DNA of 64,000 bases from Nostocales cyanobacterium LEGE 12452 (GTDB taxonomy: Bacteria; Cyanobacteriota; Cyanobacteriia; Cyanobacteriales; Nostocaceae), in the NCBI GenBank assembly GCA_015206945.1, contig JADEXV010000009.1, positions 1-64,000 of the forward strand, read 5' to 3'. The notes beneath the pieces are model-generated. The model was given only the letters and a program-made list of their open reading frames with translations, did no database searches and was not told where the DNA came from. The stretch's first letter is position 1. Each line of letters starts with the position of its first letter. The position numbers and the translations under genes are program-made. Below are positions 16,851-26,840 of the stretch, in pieces.

Positions 16851-19436
16851 TTATTTTTCCTGAAATGTCCAGACTCCTTCATCCCAATCTGATTCTGTTG
16901 GGGGTGATTGTAACCAATGCTGACAACGCAACAGATGCAACATAGCAGCTTTGTCCTGGCTGTCTGCTGCCAAAACATTAGCAAATTCAGCCCTGGCACG
17001 AGAAAACTGTCGCTGGAGGTAATACTCACGCCCTTTATGATAGTGCTCAATCACTTGTAATTTTTCGCTTTCAATCGGATTGGAACGCAAACCCAGTAAT
17101 TCGTATATGGCTACTGGTTCGTTTCTACCCTTGACACGAATGTAATCTAGTTCCCTGGCCCAAATGTTTTCTTGGCATGGTTTAAAAGTGTTATGGCTAA
17201 TAATAATATCGCAACCATACTGTTTACTGACACTTTCTAATCGAGAGCCAAGATTAACCCCATCGCCAATGGCCGTAAATTCCATCCGCTTACTAGAGCC
17301 AATATTTCCACTAATCACGGTATCTGAATTGATACCAATACCGATTTTAATTCTGGGCTTATCATCTACATAGCGACGTTGATTAAATTCGTGTAGACGA
17401 ACGCGCATTTCTAAAGATGTTTGTACTGCCATCCAAGCATGTTCTTCTAATGGTAGGGGAGAACCAAATACAGCCATGATCGCATCGCCGATATATTTGT
17501 CAAGAGTGCCTTTATGTTTAAAGACTGCCTCCACCATTGATTCAAAATATTCATTGAGCATACTCACCACTTCTTCTGCTTCCAAATTTTCTGTCAAAGT
17601 GGTGTAGCCGCGAATATCGGAAAATAATATCGAAACTTCTTTGCGATCGCCTCCTAGTTTAGCATCATCTAATTTCAGCAATTCTTCGGCTAATTCCTGG
17701 GTCATGTAGCGGTACATCGTACTCTTGAGCCGCTTTTCATCACTGATGTCTTCCATCACCACCAGCGCCCCACGGACTTGCTCTTGGTCGCTAGCATCGG
17801 CAATTGTGTTAATCGATAAATTGATACTATGTTGTTCTGTACCAGTGCTGATAAGCGTGCGATCGGGGTAATATTGCTGGCGGCCTTTTAAATCAACTGC
17901 ATGTAAAGCATCCTGATACCACTTGCTAAAGTCGCCTTCTTTGATGCCAATGACATCATTAACTAATTTACCTTCTAAACGTTCATCTACTCCCAGTCCT
18001 AGCAAACGTTGGGCGCTTTCATTGGCGGCGATAATTAACCCAGTTTTATCAGTGGAAACCACTCCATTGGAAAGACTACGCAAAATATCCCGTTGCATTT
18101 GTTCTTGTTGCTTGACTGTGGCAAACAACTGAGCATTTTGCAGTGCTACTCCTGCTTGAATATTAAAAGCTTCCATGAACTCTTCATCGTTGCGGTCAAA
18201 GCTAGCTTGAAAGCAGTCGGGAGCTTTGGGCCAATCAGCTGGATTATAAGGGGGAAACTCACCAGTTTTCTTTTTATTTACGAGTTGGGTAACGCCAATC
18301 AGTTGTTGATCGGCATTAAATACTGGCATACAAAGCAAGCTACAGGTGCGATAGCCATTTTGCTGGTCTAGTTTTTGGGCTGTTTCTGAGTCAGGATCGT
18401 AGTACAAATCAAACCCAATATTCAGCTTCTTGCCAGAAGCCGCGACTATCCCAGCAAAGCCTTTACCTACAGGGACTCGTAACTCTTTCGTTGAACCATC
18501 ATCTTGAGTAATTTTCGTCCACAATTCATGACGGTCGCGGTCTATCAACCATAGTGTACTGCGATCGGCATTCATCAATTCTTTGGCTTCATCCATTACC
18601 CGTTTGAGGGTGTCTTCTAAGTCGAGACTGCTTTGAGATAGAGACTTGATTGCCTTCATCAGCGCCGCCACTGCTCTTTGTTTTTGGGTGGCTACATAAA
18701 AAGAGCGCGAGGACTCTAAAATGAGGCGAATCGAAGGGGCAAATTCTTGAAATAATTGTTCGTCAGCACAGGTAAAACCTTTGGTATCAATGCGCTCTGC
18801 AAGTGTATCGTCGTGATTATTTACAGATTTTAATTTATTCAGTAATTGCACTACTGCAACTAATTGCCCATGTTCATTTAAGAGTGGCAAAGCTAACATA
18901 GTGTAGGTGCGATAGCCAGTTCTCTTTTCTTGTTCTTGGGCAAAATGCGATCGCGGATCGTTATAAAAATCAAAGGGAATATTGATAACTTCTTTAAAAG
19001 TGGCGACTTCACCACCAATGCCTTTATTAGCGGGGATGCGAATTTCTAAAGAGCGACCGCCCTCGCCTTCAGCTAGAATTGACCAAAGTTCTTGTTTTTC
19101 TTCATCCAATAAAAATATCGTTGTCCGGTCTGCCCCCAGTAATTCCCCGGTTTTTAAGGTAATCGAATGCAACATTTCTTGCAGAATGGTTTCAAACCCT
19201 TGAGAATCAAGCATTGATAGGGTTTGATGAACAATCTGTAATTTTTGCTCGACATCCTTAACGACCTGTTTAAAAGTATCCTGAGTCAGGGGAGCAAGAA
19301 ACGTAGAAAAAGTTCCTTGTCTTGTGGCAAGAGCACCCACAGGAGCAGATTTTGCTGGTAATTCCAGGTTTTCTTGGTTGTGAACACCAATAATCAAATC
19401 GGTGGTCTCCCCACAACTTCCTTGATACGCTGACAT
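16851..19436 (-). CDS. Class III adenylate cyclase with GAF-GAF-PAS (CyaB1/CyaB2 type)
   Basis: An 861-residue cyclase making cAMP from ATP. Domains in order: GAF-A (about 80-240), GAF-B (about 275-440), PAS (about 450-565), class III cyclase homology domain (about 597-775) and a TPR-like tail (about 795-850). Both GAFs carry the cyclic-nucleotide-binding NKxnFx3DE signature (N200-K201 with F221...D225-E226; N387-K388 with F413...D417-E418). In the catalytic domain the metal-binding Asp607 and Asp651, the adenine-specifying Lys647 and Thr721 and the transition-state residues in GDGVNLGSR are all present, so it should be active on ATP. The architecture and length match Anabaena CyaB1/CyaB2, where cAMP binding to GAF activates the enzyme. 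Which paralogue it is cannot be decided here. Confidence 0.93.
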   Translation of the reverse strand: MSAYQGSCGETTDLIIGVHNQENLELPAKSAPVGALATRQGTFSTFLAPLTQDTFKQVVKDVEQKLQIVHQTLSMLDSQGFETILQEMLHSITLKTGELLGADRTTIFLLDEEKQELWSILAEGEGGRSLEIRIPANKGIGGEVATFKEVINIPFDFYNDPRSHFAQEQEKRTGYRTYTMLALPLLNEHGQLVAVVQLLNKLKSVNNHDDTLAERIDTKGFTCADEQLFQEFAPSIRLILESSRSFYVATQKQRAVAALMKAIKSLSQSSLDLEDTLKRVMDEAKELMNADRSTLWLIDRDRHELWTKITQDDGSTKELRVPVGKGFAGIVAASGKKLNIGFDLYYDPDSETAQKLDQQNGYRTCSLLCMPVFNADQQLIGVTQLVNKKKTGEFPPYNPADWPKAPDCFQASFDRNDEEFMEAFNIQAGVALQNAQLFATVKQQEQMQRDILRSLSNGVVSTDKTGLIIAANESAQRLLGLGVDERLEGKLVNDVIGIKEGDFSKWYQDALHAVDLKGRQQYYPDRTLISTGTEQHSINLSINTIADASDQEQVRGALVVMEDISDEKRLKSTMYRYMTQELAEELLKLDDAKLGGDRKEVSILFSDIRGYTTLTENLEAEEVVSMLNEYFESMVEAVFKHKGTLDKYIGDAIMAVFGSPLPLEEHAWMAVQTSLEMRVRLHEFNQRRYVDDKPRIKIGIGINSDTVISGNIGSSKRMEFTAIGDGVNLGSRLESVSKQYGCDIIISHNTFKPCQENIWARELDYIRVKGRNEPVAIYELLGLRSNPIESEKLQVIEHYHKGREYYLQRQFSRARAEFANVLAADSQDKAAMLHLLRCQHWLQSPPTESDWDEGVWTFQEK

Positions 19437-20060
19437 AACTGGTATTTTATATAACAGAATGAGGTTTTAGATTTAACAATGAGATTAAATTTATGTAGGT
19501 GGTGTTAAAAGCAACAATTGCTTGACATTATCCATAGTTTAATCGCTTGTTTAGCCAGCGTCATCCTGTGAATAAACGCTCAAGTTGATTACCAACAAGC
19601 ATGGCTTGACCAAAACCCCTTCCCACTGGTGGATACAGATGATAAATAGAGGGTTAGACCCCTCATCTAAACGAAAAAACAATGTTTTCCGCAGGGGATT
19701 CATTGTTAGTGTTGGGTTGTAAGATTTTGCAAGGGCACACTAATGAGCATTGCTGTATCCGTAGGATATAGTCTATTTATCTGAAAAATGCTGGAATTTA
19801 TAAGTAATTATACGGTAATTGTTTTAGTTCTGGCTTAACTGCGATCGCTTCCTGTCGCAGATATGTCAGTCGGAAAAAGAAGTGCTGAGTAAAAAATACT
19901 AGGACAGGTCGGCGCTAATAAACCACTCTATTTGTCTGTTGTGATGCCTGTGTCCGACTACTAAAGCAAACGCATCTTATTTCCTAATAAAAACTAAACA
20001 TATAAAAGCACATCTGGGCATCGATGTTTTTGGTCTAGTTGCTCCCTTGTTTACATAAAA
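19437..20060. other. Gene-free stretch upstream of the adenylate cyclase
   Basis: About 620 bases with no convincing gene. It holds the cyclase promoter on the right-hand side of the cyclase gene (minus strand) and the 3' flank of the next minus-strand gene. A gcgatcgc word is present near 19842. Confidence 0.5.
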
Positions 20061-21005
20061 TCATTCAGAATCAGAACTCGAAAAAGGATTTGTACAATAG
20101 AAAGAATAAGGATTATCATAATCACGATAGTGAGGTACTGTAAACTTATTATTATCTTCAGAAGCTTTTATTCGGCAATATGGTTCTAAATTGAGGTCTA
20201 TTATATAATCGTTACCACCTCCTAAAGAAGGTTTAACTTCTTTGGTTTTTTTTGAAACCGAAAAATGACAAACCCATCGATGTACTGGATAAGCATGTGG
20301 TTTGTTTGTTAAAATTTCAGCCCTTCCTGGTTTTATACTATCTCCTTTACTTTTGTCAAAAAGAGAGTTATCTTTAGCATATTTTTCCATTTGTACCACT
20401 ATAGTACTGTGCTTACATACTTCGTTCATTTCCATTTTTTTATCAGCATTTTTCTTATTAAAGTCTTCATTAATATATTCACTAAAAACAGGCGTATATC
20501 TCAAATAAATTTCCCTTTTAGATATATTTTTATTTTCATCTTCTATTGAGTATTCACAGCGAAATGGTAACAAACTCACATTCTTACTATCCTCGAATGC
20601 TTTATAAGAACCAGTTACATTACCTGATTTTTTCTTGGTTTCTAATTCTTCTTCTATCAGTTTTATGGTCTCTTGACATATTTTATTTTGGTAAGTAGAA
20701 TCGGAAATTCTACTGATTACAAAATTTTGATATAAATTTCCACTAGTTAAAAATACAATCAAAAAAATTAATGAATTGGCAATAAAAGGGTGATTACTTA
20801 AAAAATCTGCAAAAAATGTACTATTTATAAACTTAAAATAAGGGGAATTAGGAAAAATACTATTAAATAAGTTATAAACAATATTACTTTGCTTAGAAGA
20901 ATTCGGGTCTGGTGTATTAGAAGAATTCGAGTCTGGTGTATTAGAGGAATTCGGGTCTGGTGTATTAGAAGAATTCGGATCTAGTTTCTTAGGTGTATTG
21001 GACAT
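20061..21005 (-). CDS. Lineage-specific membrane-anchored protein with N-terminal octapeptide repeats
   Basis: A 314-residue protein I do not recognise. Residues 9-40 are nearly perfect tandem repeats of DPNSSNTP, then comes one transmembrane segment (about 75-92), and a long C-terminal part that would face one side of the membrane. The C-terminal part has paired cysteine/aromatic motifs, HRWVCHF, DLNLEPYCRIK and NPYSFYCTNP, resembling small cysteine-containing modules found in other cyanobacterial surface proteins; disulphide bonding is likely if it is periplasmic. Codon use is strongly AT-rich. The gene is flanked by what looks like a fragment of another small Cys-containing protein (21116-21292), suggesting a rapidly changing locus. 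Confidence 0.6.
   Translation of the reverse strand: MSNTPKKLDPNSSNTPDPNSSNTPDSNSSNTPDPNSSKQSNIVYNLFNSIFPNSPYFKFINSTFFADFLSNHPFIANSLIFLIVFLTSGNLYQNFVISRISDSTYQNKICQETIKLIEEELETKKKSGNVTGSYKAFEDSKNVSLLPFRCEYSIEDENKNISKREIYLRYTPVFSEYINEDFNKKNADKKMEMNEVCKHSTIVVQMEKYAKDNSLFDKSKGDSIKPGRAEILTNKPHAYPVHRWVCHFSVSKKTKEVKPSLGGGNDYIIDLNLEPYCRIKASEDNNKFTVPHYRDYDNPYSFYCTNPFSSSDSE
20886..20981 (-). repeat. 24-bp tandem repeat inside the coding region
   Basis: Four copies of a 24-bp unit (gtctggtgtattagaagaattc core) encode the DPNSSNTP octapeptide. The third copy has Ser for Pro, and the last copy diverges after NSS. Copy number is likely to vary between strains by slippage. Confidence 0.85.
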
Positions 21006-21115
21006 AACGTTACTTTTTAAGTATTTGGATATTTGTTCATTTAATTAAAAACATTGATAACAAGAAAAACTTTACTCTAGTTATCAGAAGTGATGTTCAT
21101 GGAAATACATTGAGT

Positions 21116-21292
21116 CTAATGACGACCCATTTGGTTAAAATACCTATCTGCTTTAATACAATCTACTTTTATTGACTCATTGTAAGTGCCATCAATCATA
21201 TCGATTTGGCAGTTATTAAACTTGTGATTTTCAGTCACAGTAATTTCTTGTTCGTTGTAATAGTTTTCACTATTCAGACTTGAATACAAATC
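21116..21292 (-). pseudogene. Possible 3' fragment of a small cysteine-containing protein
   Basis: A 58-codon open stretch on the minus strand without a start codon near its beginning (a stop lies at 21293-21295). It reads with protein-like composition: NNCQIDMIDGTYNES and VDCIKADRYFNQ, two cysteines about 20 residues apart. It could be the tail of a gene whose front is lost. The call is weak because nothing homologous was recognised. Confidence 0.3.
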
Positions 21293-21781
21293 CTAAATGG
21301 TTTATTACGTTTTGCGAGAAAAAAATCTATCTTAGGGAATAGTGAGAATGAGAAACCATTTATACACTAAATCTTTAAGTGGCTAGACGATATAACATAA
21401 TGCGAGTCATAACAACATATATAGTAGCCTTACTCATTTCACAAAGACGTTCGTAATCCTTGCTGAGATAATGATACTGATTGAGCCAGTGTCTGTAAAC
21501 TGTTGAACTGGGTGGGAAGTCTCCAGGAAGCATATTCCATTAACATCTCTCAGGACTAAAGTCCTTACTACCAACTTGCTTATCCATCAATTTAGTCTTG
21601 ACAGAGTACTACTAGCTCATAAATATTGATTTTTCTACAGATAGAGTTAATTAAAAATATTAAGCATAATATTATCTCAGCCAAACATAAATATAAAATC
21701 AGATTCAATCTTTGAGTTGAACCCATATTTACATGGGATGAAACATTCACCCTATTGTTGGAAATCCACAGGATTATTTGA
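21293..21781. other. Gene-free stretch with a short dispersed repeat
   Basis: At about 21549-21572 is caggactaaagtccttactacc, a copy of the small repeat also seen at about 30029-30054 and 63325-63378. Otherwise no feature is recognised. Confidence 0.5.
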
Positions 21782-22675
21782 ATGAAAAAATTAAAGTCTC
21801 AGGTATTTTTAGGCTTGACAGGTGCATTTTTGGTAGTCGGATATTCCAGTTTGCTGGCTACAGAAATTCCCATACAGAGGACATCAAACCTGAGAAAGGA
21901 TTTATTAGCACAATCAGAAACCAACCCAAATGTCAATGAATATCTGGAGAAAAATAAACCAGAAAGTTATAACGCTCTGAAAAGGCAGTTAGATGCAGCG
22001 ATTGAGGATGCAAAAAGACCGAGTGAAGATAAAGTAGTAAAAAACCTTTGGTCATTGTCAAAAACTAATCCTCAAATAAAGTGGAGAGAAAATAACGGCA
22101 AAATTGAATATTTGATGGCGAGTTGGAAATATGTCAAAAACCCAACTGAGGATTGGAAAGTAGGTACAAAAAAAAGTATAGAAGCACGAAATTGGTTAAC
22201 AGCCGTTCCTCAAGTTAAGGAATTTTGTCAAAATTGTAAGGGGATCGGTATAAATATTCCCGGTAATATTATGCTTTCTCTGAGGTTACAGCAGTATTTA
22301 GGCTTAATTTTAAATAGAAATTCAAACAAGACGCATTTTGTCGAAATGTGGGTGAAAGCTGAAGATTTAAGTAGACCATGTGTCGATCCAGAAATTAATG
22401 ATTCTAGTTGTAATGTTTTTGGTATACCGATTCCTGCTACTTATCCGATTTTGCAAGAGATATACACAACTTCTTATGCCGTTGCTAGCCAAGAACATTA
22501 TCCTTGGACGGGTTTAGGTTACACCTATGATTGGGGAAATCCCAAAAAACCTCGTGAAGGAGCTAGTGAATTTTTGATCGATGGAACTAAAGAAAAACCG
22601 ATCGAAGTAGAAGTTGTTTCAGTCACAGCTACGAAAGAATATTGTAATAATCAATATTTAACGGTAAAAGATTAG
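21782..22675 (+). CDS. Secreted hypothetical protein
   Basis: A 297-residue protein with an N-terminal signal peptide (hydrophobic core about 9-26, LGLTGAFLVVGYSSLLA). The mature part is hydrophilic with a charged, Lys/Glu-rich first half and a second half containing CQNCKG (about 149-154), SRPCVDP and SSCNVFG cysteine pairs plus aromatic WTGLGYTYDWG. The late cysteines suggest disulphides in the periplasm or outside. I do not recognise a family. It stops 12 bases before the short-chain dehydrogenase start, so both may share a transcript, although their functions do not obviously connect. Confidence 0.6.
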   Translation: MKKLKSQVFLGLTGAFLVVGYSSLLATEIPIQRTSNLRKDLLAQSETNPNVNEYLEKNKPESYNALKRQLDAAIEDAKRPSEDKVVKNLWSLSKTNPQIKWRENNGKIEYLMASWKYVKNPTEDWKVGTKKSIEARNWLTAVPQVKEFCQNCKGIGINIPGNIMLSLRLQQYLGLILNRNSNKTHFVEMWVKAEDLSRPCVDPEINDSSCNVFGIPIPATYPILQEIYTTSYAVASQEHYPWTGLGYTYDWGNPKKPREGASEFLIDGTKEKPIEVEVVSVTATKEYCNNQYLTVKD

Positions 22676-22687
22676 AAATGAGCGCTC

Positions 22688-23665
22688 ATGAAACATCTTG
22701 AAGGTAAAGTGGCTTTGGTAACAGGTGCTACGCGGGGAATTGGTAGGGGAATTGCCATTGGCCTTGGTGAAGCAGGTGCAACTGTATACATCACGGGTCG
22801 CAGCCTCAACAACTCCTCCAGTGATGGGGTTTCAGGGAGTCTTAGTGAAACGAAATCAGCCATTGAGGAAGTCGGTGGTGTATGCATTCCCGTCCAAGTA
22901 GACCACAGCGAGGATGAGCAGGTACGTTTGCTTTTCGATCGCATTCAAGATGAGCAAAATGGCCAACTCGATTTACTGGTAAATAATGCTTACTCAGGAG
23001 TTCAGGCATTAAAAGACGCTCAGGGACAACCCTTTTGGGATTCTGAACCTAGTCTTTGGGATGCTAGTAACAACGTTGGCCTTCGGAGTCACTATGTTGC
23101 GAGTGTTTTTGCGGCTCGGGTGATGACTAAACGTAACTCTGGACTCATTTGCACTATTTCCTCGTGGGGTAGTATGTTTTATCTCTTTAATACAGTTTAT
23201 GGTGTTGGTAAAGTAGCTTGCGATCGCCTAGCTGCTAATATGGCTGTTGAGTTAAAACCCCATAACGTCACTTCTGTTTCAATTTGGCCGGGTATTGTTG
23301 GTACTGAGCTTTTTTCCCGTTTTGCTTCGGAAATGAATCAAAACAATGCTACTGAAAATAATTTCTCATTTTTAAGCGATCGCTACAACTGGGAAACTCC
23401 CTTATTAACTGGACGAGCGATCGCTGCACTTGCTAGTGAGCCAAATATAATCCGCCATACAGGACGCGTGCAGATTGTTGCCGAACTGGCTCAGAAATAT
23501 AATCTTGTAGATGAAAATGGCGACCGGCCTGCATCCCTACGCTCTCTACGTTTTGTACTACCTGCTGCATTACCCGTACTGAGAAACTACTCATGGCTCA
23601 TACCTGATATTAAAATGCCGTGGTCGCTGCTATTATTGAATGCCCTCAGTTCGCCTAAAATTTGA
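22688..23665 (+). CDS. Short-chain dehydrogenase/reductase (DHRS1-like)
   Basis: A 325-residue NAD(P)-dependent oxidoreductase. The Rossmann nucleotide motif TGATRGIG is at 12-19, NNA at 99-101, the catalytic Ser at 158/159 and the Y-x3-K pair Tyr171/Lys175 (VYGVGK). It is longer than a classical 250-residue SDR because of a C-terminal extension of about 60 residues (SLRSLRFVLPAALPVLRNYS...), as in DHRS1-like members. It starts 12 bases after the secreted hypothetical protein. The substrate cannot be inferred. Confidence 0.88.
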   Translation: MKHLEGKVALVTGATRGIGRGIAIGLGEAGATVYITGRSLNNSSSDGVSGSLSETKSAIEEVGGVCIPVQVDHSEDEQVRLLFDRIQDEQNGQLDLLVNNAYSGVQALKDAQGQPFWDSEPSLWDASNNVGLRSHYVASVFAARVMTKRNSGLICTISSWGSMFYLFNTVYGVGKVACDRLAANMAVELKPHNVTSVSIWPGIVGTELFSRFASEMNQNNATENNFSFLSDRYNWETPLLTGRAIAALASEPNIIRHTGRVQIVAELAQKYNLVDENGDRPASLRSLRFVLPAALPVLRNYSWLIPDIKMPWSLLLLNALSSPKI

Positions 23666-23938
23666 TGGGCATCGGGCATGGAGCCAGAAGAGATGCGTCT
23701 TAAATAATGCAATAATAAGTCTTTGAACTCCGTCAACGAGTATTTGAACTGGATGAATCCACCTTTGATACTCGTGAATCAAAATATCTTCAAAAACCTT
23801 GATGTATCCTTACTGCTCACCTACTGTCCACTTATTTCAAAATAAGCAAATTTTGTCACCCCTTCACTAAATAAGCTGTTTGAGATCGTAAAACTTTGTA
23901 TCCTGAATTAATAGGTCACAATAGTTCTTTTAAAACTG

Positions 23939-26278
23939 GTGCAAGAAGATTTTCGGTTAATTGTTGATTTAGTTTTAGTTCTAGGCGTTGCAGCTTGTGG
24001 CGGACTATTAGCGGCACTTTTGCGACAACCCGTGCTGCTGGGTTATCTCATTGGCGGGATAATCATTGGGCCGACGGGACTGGGATTGATAAAAGAACTA
24101 ATTCAAGTAGAGACTCTGGCACAGTTCGGGGTCGCCTTTTTGTTATTCGCCTTGGGTGTGGAATTTTCCTTTGCGGAACTCAAGAAGGTAAAAGCGATCG
24201 CTCTTGGTGGAGGTGGACTCCAGATTGCTTTGACGATTTTGGTGACAGTTTTAGTCTGCGGGTTAAGCGGAGCCTGGGGAGCCTTACCTGCGAAGGGGAT
24301 GTTTTTGGGGTGTATTCTGTCCCTGTCTTCCACAGCGGTTGTTCTCAAATGCTTGATGGAGCGCAACGAAACAGAAACGCCCCACGGGCAAGTGATGCTA
24401 GGGATTTTGGTAGTCCAGGACTTGGCACTAGGACTAATGTTAGCAGTCTTACCAGCCCTCAATCAACCAGCAGAAACTATTGGCATCGCCGTCCTCACAG
24501 CGCTAGCTTCGATTGCTTTATTTGCTGCTGGTGCGGTAGCTGCGGGGATTTGGCTGATACCGCCTTTGTTGCAACTGCTAGCTCGTACTGAAAGCAAAGA
24601 ACTATTTTTATTAGGGGTGGTAGCCCTGTGTTTGGGCATTGCCCTGTTGACAGAGCATTTGGGATTGTCCATTGAGATGGGTGCATTTGTCGCGGGTTTG
24701 ATGATTTCTGAGGTAGAGTACGCCGACCAAACCCTAACTTATGTCGAACCACTGCGAGATATCTTTGCCAGTTTGTTTTTTGCTGCCATTGGGATGTTAA
24801 TTGACCCAGTGTTTTTGTGGAACAACCTAGAATTAATTTTGGGGTTGGTGGCAATAGTTTTCGTCGGTAAATTTTTGATTATCACGCCCTTGGTGAAACT
24901 GTTCCGCTATCCTTTGAAAACAGCCATAATCGCCGGTTTGGGACTGGCGCAAATTGGGGAATTTTCCTTTGTTCTCGCTAGTGAAGGGCAGTCTTTGGGG
25001 CTGGTATCCCGACAAATATACTTGTTAATTTTGGGAACCACCGCAGTCACTCTGATGCTGACTCCTTTTGTACTGCGGTTAGTGCCATTTTTATTTAACT
25101 TTGCCGAATCAATGCCCTGGTTAAAACCGTACTTAGAAGAAGATGAGGTGCGGGATGTGTCGGAAGATTTGCCTCTCAAAGACCATGTAGTAGTTTGTGG
25201 CTATGGGCGAGTCGGCAAGAATTTGGTGAAGTTGTTGCAGCAACACGACCTACCTGTGGTAGTAATCGACCAATCGGAGAGGAGAATTCAGCAGTTGCGC
25301 GAGGCTAAGGTGTCTTATGTCTATGGCAATTGCGTCAGTTTACACGTTTTGGAAACTGCCGGGGTGAATCATGCTAAAGGAATGGCGATCGCACTCCCAG
25401 ACCCCATAAGTACTCGTCTTTGCTTGAAACGCGCTTTGGAATTGCGCCCAGAATTAGATTTGGTTGTCCGTGCTACCCAGGATAAAAATATTGAGGTGCT
25501 GTATCAATTGGGAGCCAGGGAAGTTGTGCAACCAGAGTTTGAAGCCAGTTTAGAAATGGCAACCTATTTATTAACTGGCTTAGGCTTGTTGTCGCCAGCT
25601 GTCGTCCAACGAGAAATGCAGCAAATCCGCAACGATCATTATTTAGATTTGCGGCCAGAACGCTCTGCAACTGAAGTGGCTCGTGATTTGCGCCAAGCCA
25701 CCCGCGATTTAAATCAGCGCTGGTATCCTCTCCCATCCAATTCGCCTTTAATTGGCATGAGCATAGAAGAAGCGGATATGCGCTATTTAACAGGAGTGAG
25801 TTTGATGGCAATTCGCCGCACTAACGGCGAAGAAATTGATTATCCCAACAATCAAACCAAATTGGCAGAAGGCGATCGCTTGTTGGTAGTGGGAGCAGAT
25901 GAAGAACTGGCGGCTTTGGCAGAATTCGCTAAGGGACAAGCGGCTGTACCCGGAGAAAATAGTGCTTGCCAGTGGGTTACAGTCAATGCAGACGCGCCAA
26001 CGCTAGGTAAAACCCTTGCAGATTTAGATATCGCCAAGCAATATGGAGTACAAGTACAGGCGATCCGGCGAGATGGCAAGTTTATCCGCTATCCTGATGG
26101 CGGCATGGATTTGCGAGTCGGCGACCAAGTATTATTATGTGGTGGCTTGACAGGTCTAAGTCAACTACAACAGTTATTTGCGATCGCTAGTTCATTACCC
26201 CTTTCTCTTCCAGTAATTAAAGCTGCTGAGGCAGAAGCGCTCAAAGACTTTCTACCTGCCGATAGTGTGACTGATTGA
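23939..26278 (+). CDS. CPA2 cation:proton antiporter with RCK domains (KefB type)
   Basis: A 779-residue membrane antiporter. Residues 1-380 form a Na+/H+-exchanger-type domain of about 12-13 helices, with LLGYLIGGIIIGPTGLGL early and an acidic-containing GAFVAGLMISEVEY (about 248-261). An RCK/TrkA-N domain follows (about 398-515), with CGYGRVGKNLVKLL binding NAD(H), and two TrkA-C domains (about 590-660 and 680-755). It most likely exchanges K+ or Na+ for H+ under nucleotide control. The start is a GTG; no ATG is available before the first helix. It is monocistronic, ended by the terminator at 26319. Gene names kefB, kefC or nhaS-type cannot be separated by eye. Confidence 0.9.
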   Translation: MQEDFRLIVDLVLVLGVAACGGLLAALLRQPVLLGYLIGGIIIGPTGLGLIKELIQVETLAQFGVAFLLFALGVEFSFAELKKVKAIALGGGGLQIALTILVTVLVCGLSGAWGALPAKGMFLGCILSLSSTAVVLKCLMERNETETPHGQVMLGILVVQDLALGLMLAVLPALNQPAETIGIAVLTALASIALFAAGAVAAGIWLIPPLLQLLARTESKELFLLGVVALCLGIALLTEHLGLSIEMGAFVAGLMISEVEYADQTLTYVEPLRDIFASLFFAAIGMLIDPVFLWNNLELILGLVAIVFVGKFLIITPLVKLFRYPLKTAIIAGLGLAQIGEFSFVLASEGQSLGLVSRQIYLLILGTTAVTLMLTPFVLRLVPFLFNFAESMPWLKPYLEEDEVRDVSEDLPLKDHVVVCGYGRVGKNLVKLLQQHDLPVVVIDQSERRIQQLREAKVSYVYGNCVSLHVLETAGVNHAKGMAIALPDPISTRLCLKRALELRPELDLVVRATQDKNIEVLYQLGAREVVQPEFEASLEMATYLLTGLGLLSPAVVQREMQQIRNDHYLDLRPERSATEVARDLRQATRDLNQRWYPLPSNSPLIGMSIEEADMRYLTGVSLMAIRRTNGEEIDYPNNQTKLAEGDRLLVVGADEELAALAEFAKGQAAVPGENSACQWVTVNADAPTLGKTLADLDIAKQYGVQVQAIRRDGKFIRYPDGGMDLRVGDQVLLCGGLTGLSQLQQLFAIASSLPLSLPVIKAAEAEALKDFLPADSVTD

Positions 26279-26318
26279 ACTTTAAGACTCCGCAAGCTAA
26301 GTGGCTCAAAATAGCGAT

Positions 26319-26363
26319 CGCCCCTTTGGGATAGTAGTGACTTAGCTATTTGGGGCGTTTTTT
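26319..26363 (+). terminator. Intrinsic terminator after the antiporter
   Basis: cgcccc (26319-26324) pairs with ggggcg (26352-26357), with additional pairing inside, followed by tttttt. It lies 40 bases after the antiporter stop. Confidence 0.75.
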
Positions 26364-26840
26364 CATGTTCTTCTAGGATAATATCGCTTCAAGCTTGGGG
26401 ACTGGCGATCTTTTGGCTTTGACTACTCTAAATCTTGAATCTCTCTTACAGAAAAGTACTTAATAGGGTCATCTGCTTGATCTTTATCAATCGCAGAAGT
26501 TTTCGGTCTACTGAATTTGATTAACTTGTTTGATAATTGAACTTCCCTAAGAATTGAGCTTTACTTCTGACAAATTTATATCTTTACAATACTTTTTTAT
26601 CTCATCTCTTCAGTTATCAGATACTTTGGCGATAATGATAATTACTGTATATACTGCTTTATCCAAAATCCTTTGTGATACGAGCAAGCTTTTTAAGACT
26701 TAACGACAAAAGTCAGATAGAGAGAAGCGACCAAAAAACTTCTTTGCGCGATAATAGCTATAAACTACGAAAAATAATGTTTTTATAGGCGTTGTAACTG
26801 TCTATTTTCATATCTAAATATTACTGAAACTATAATTATA
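26364..26840. other. Gene-free stretch upstream of the diguanylate cyclase
   Basis: About 480 AT-rich bases with no gene or strong hairpin. It must contain the promoter of the photoreceptor-like diguanylate cyclase. Confidence 0.5.

Noticed and set aside
23995-24591. 198-codon frame inside the antiporter gene
   Set aside because: Shadow of the antiporter in another frame; Trp/Arg/Ser-rich nonsense composition.
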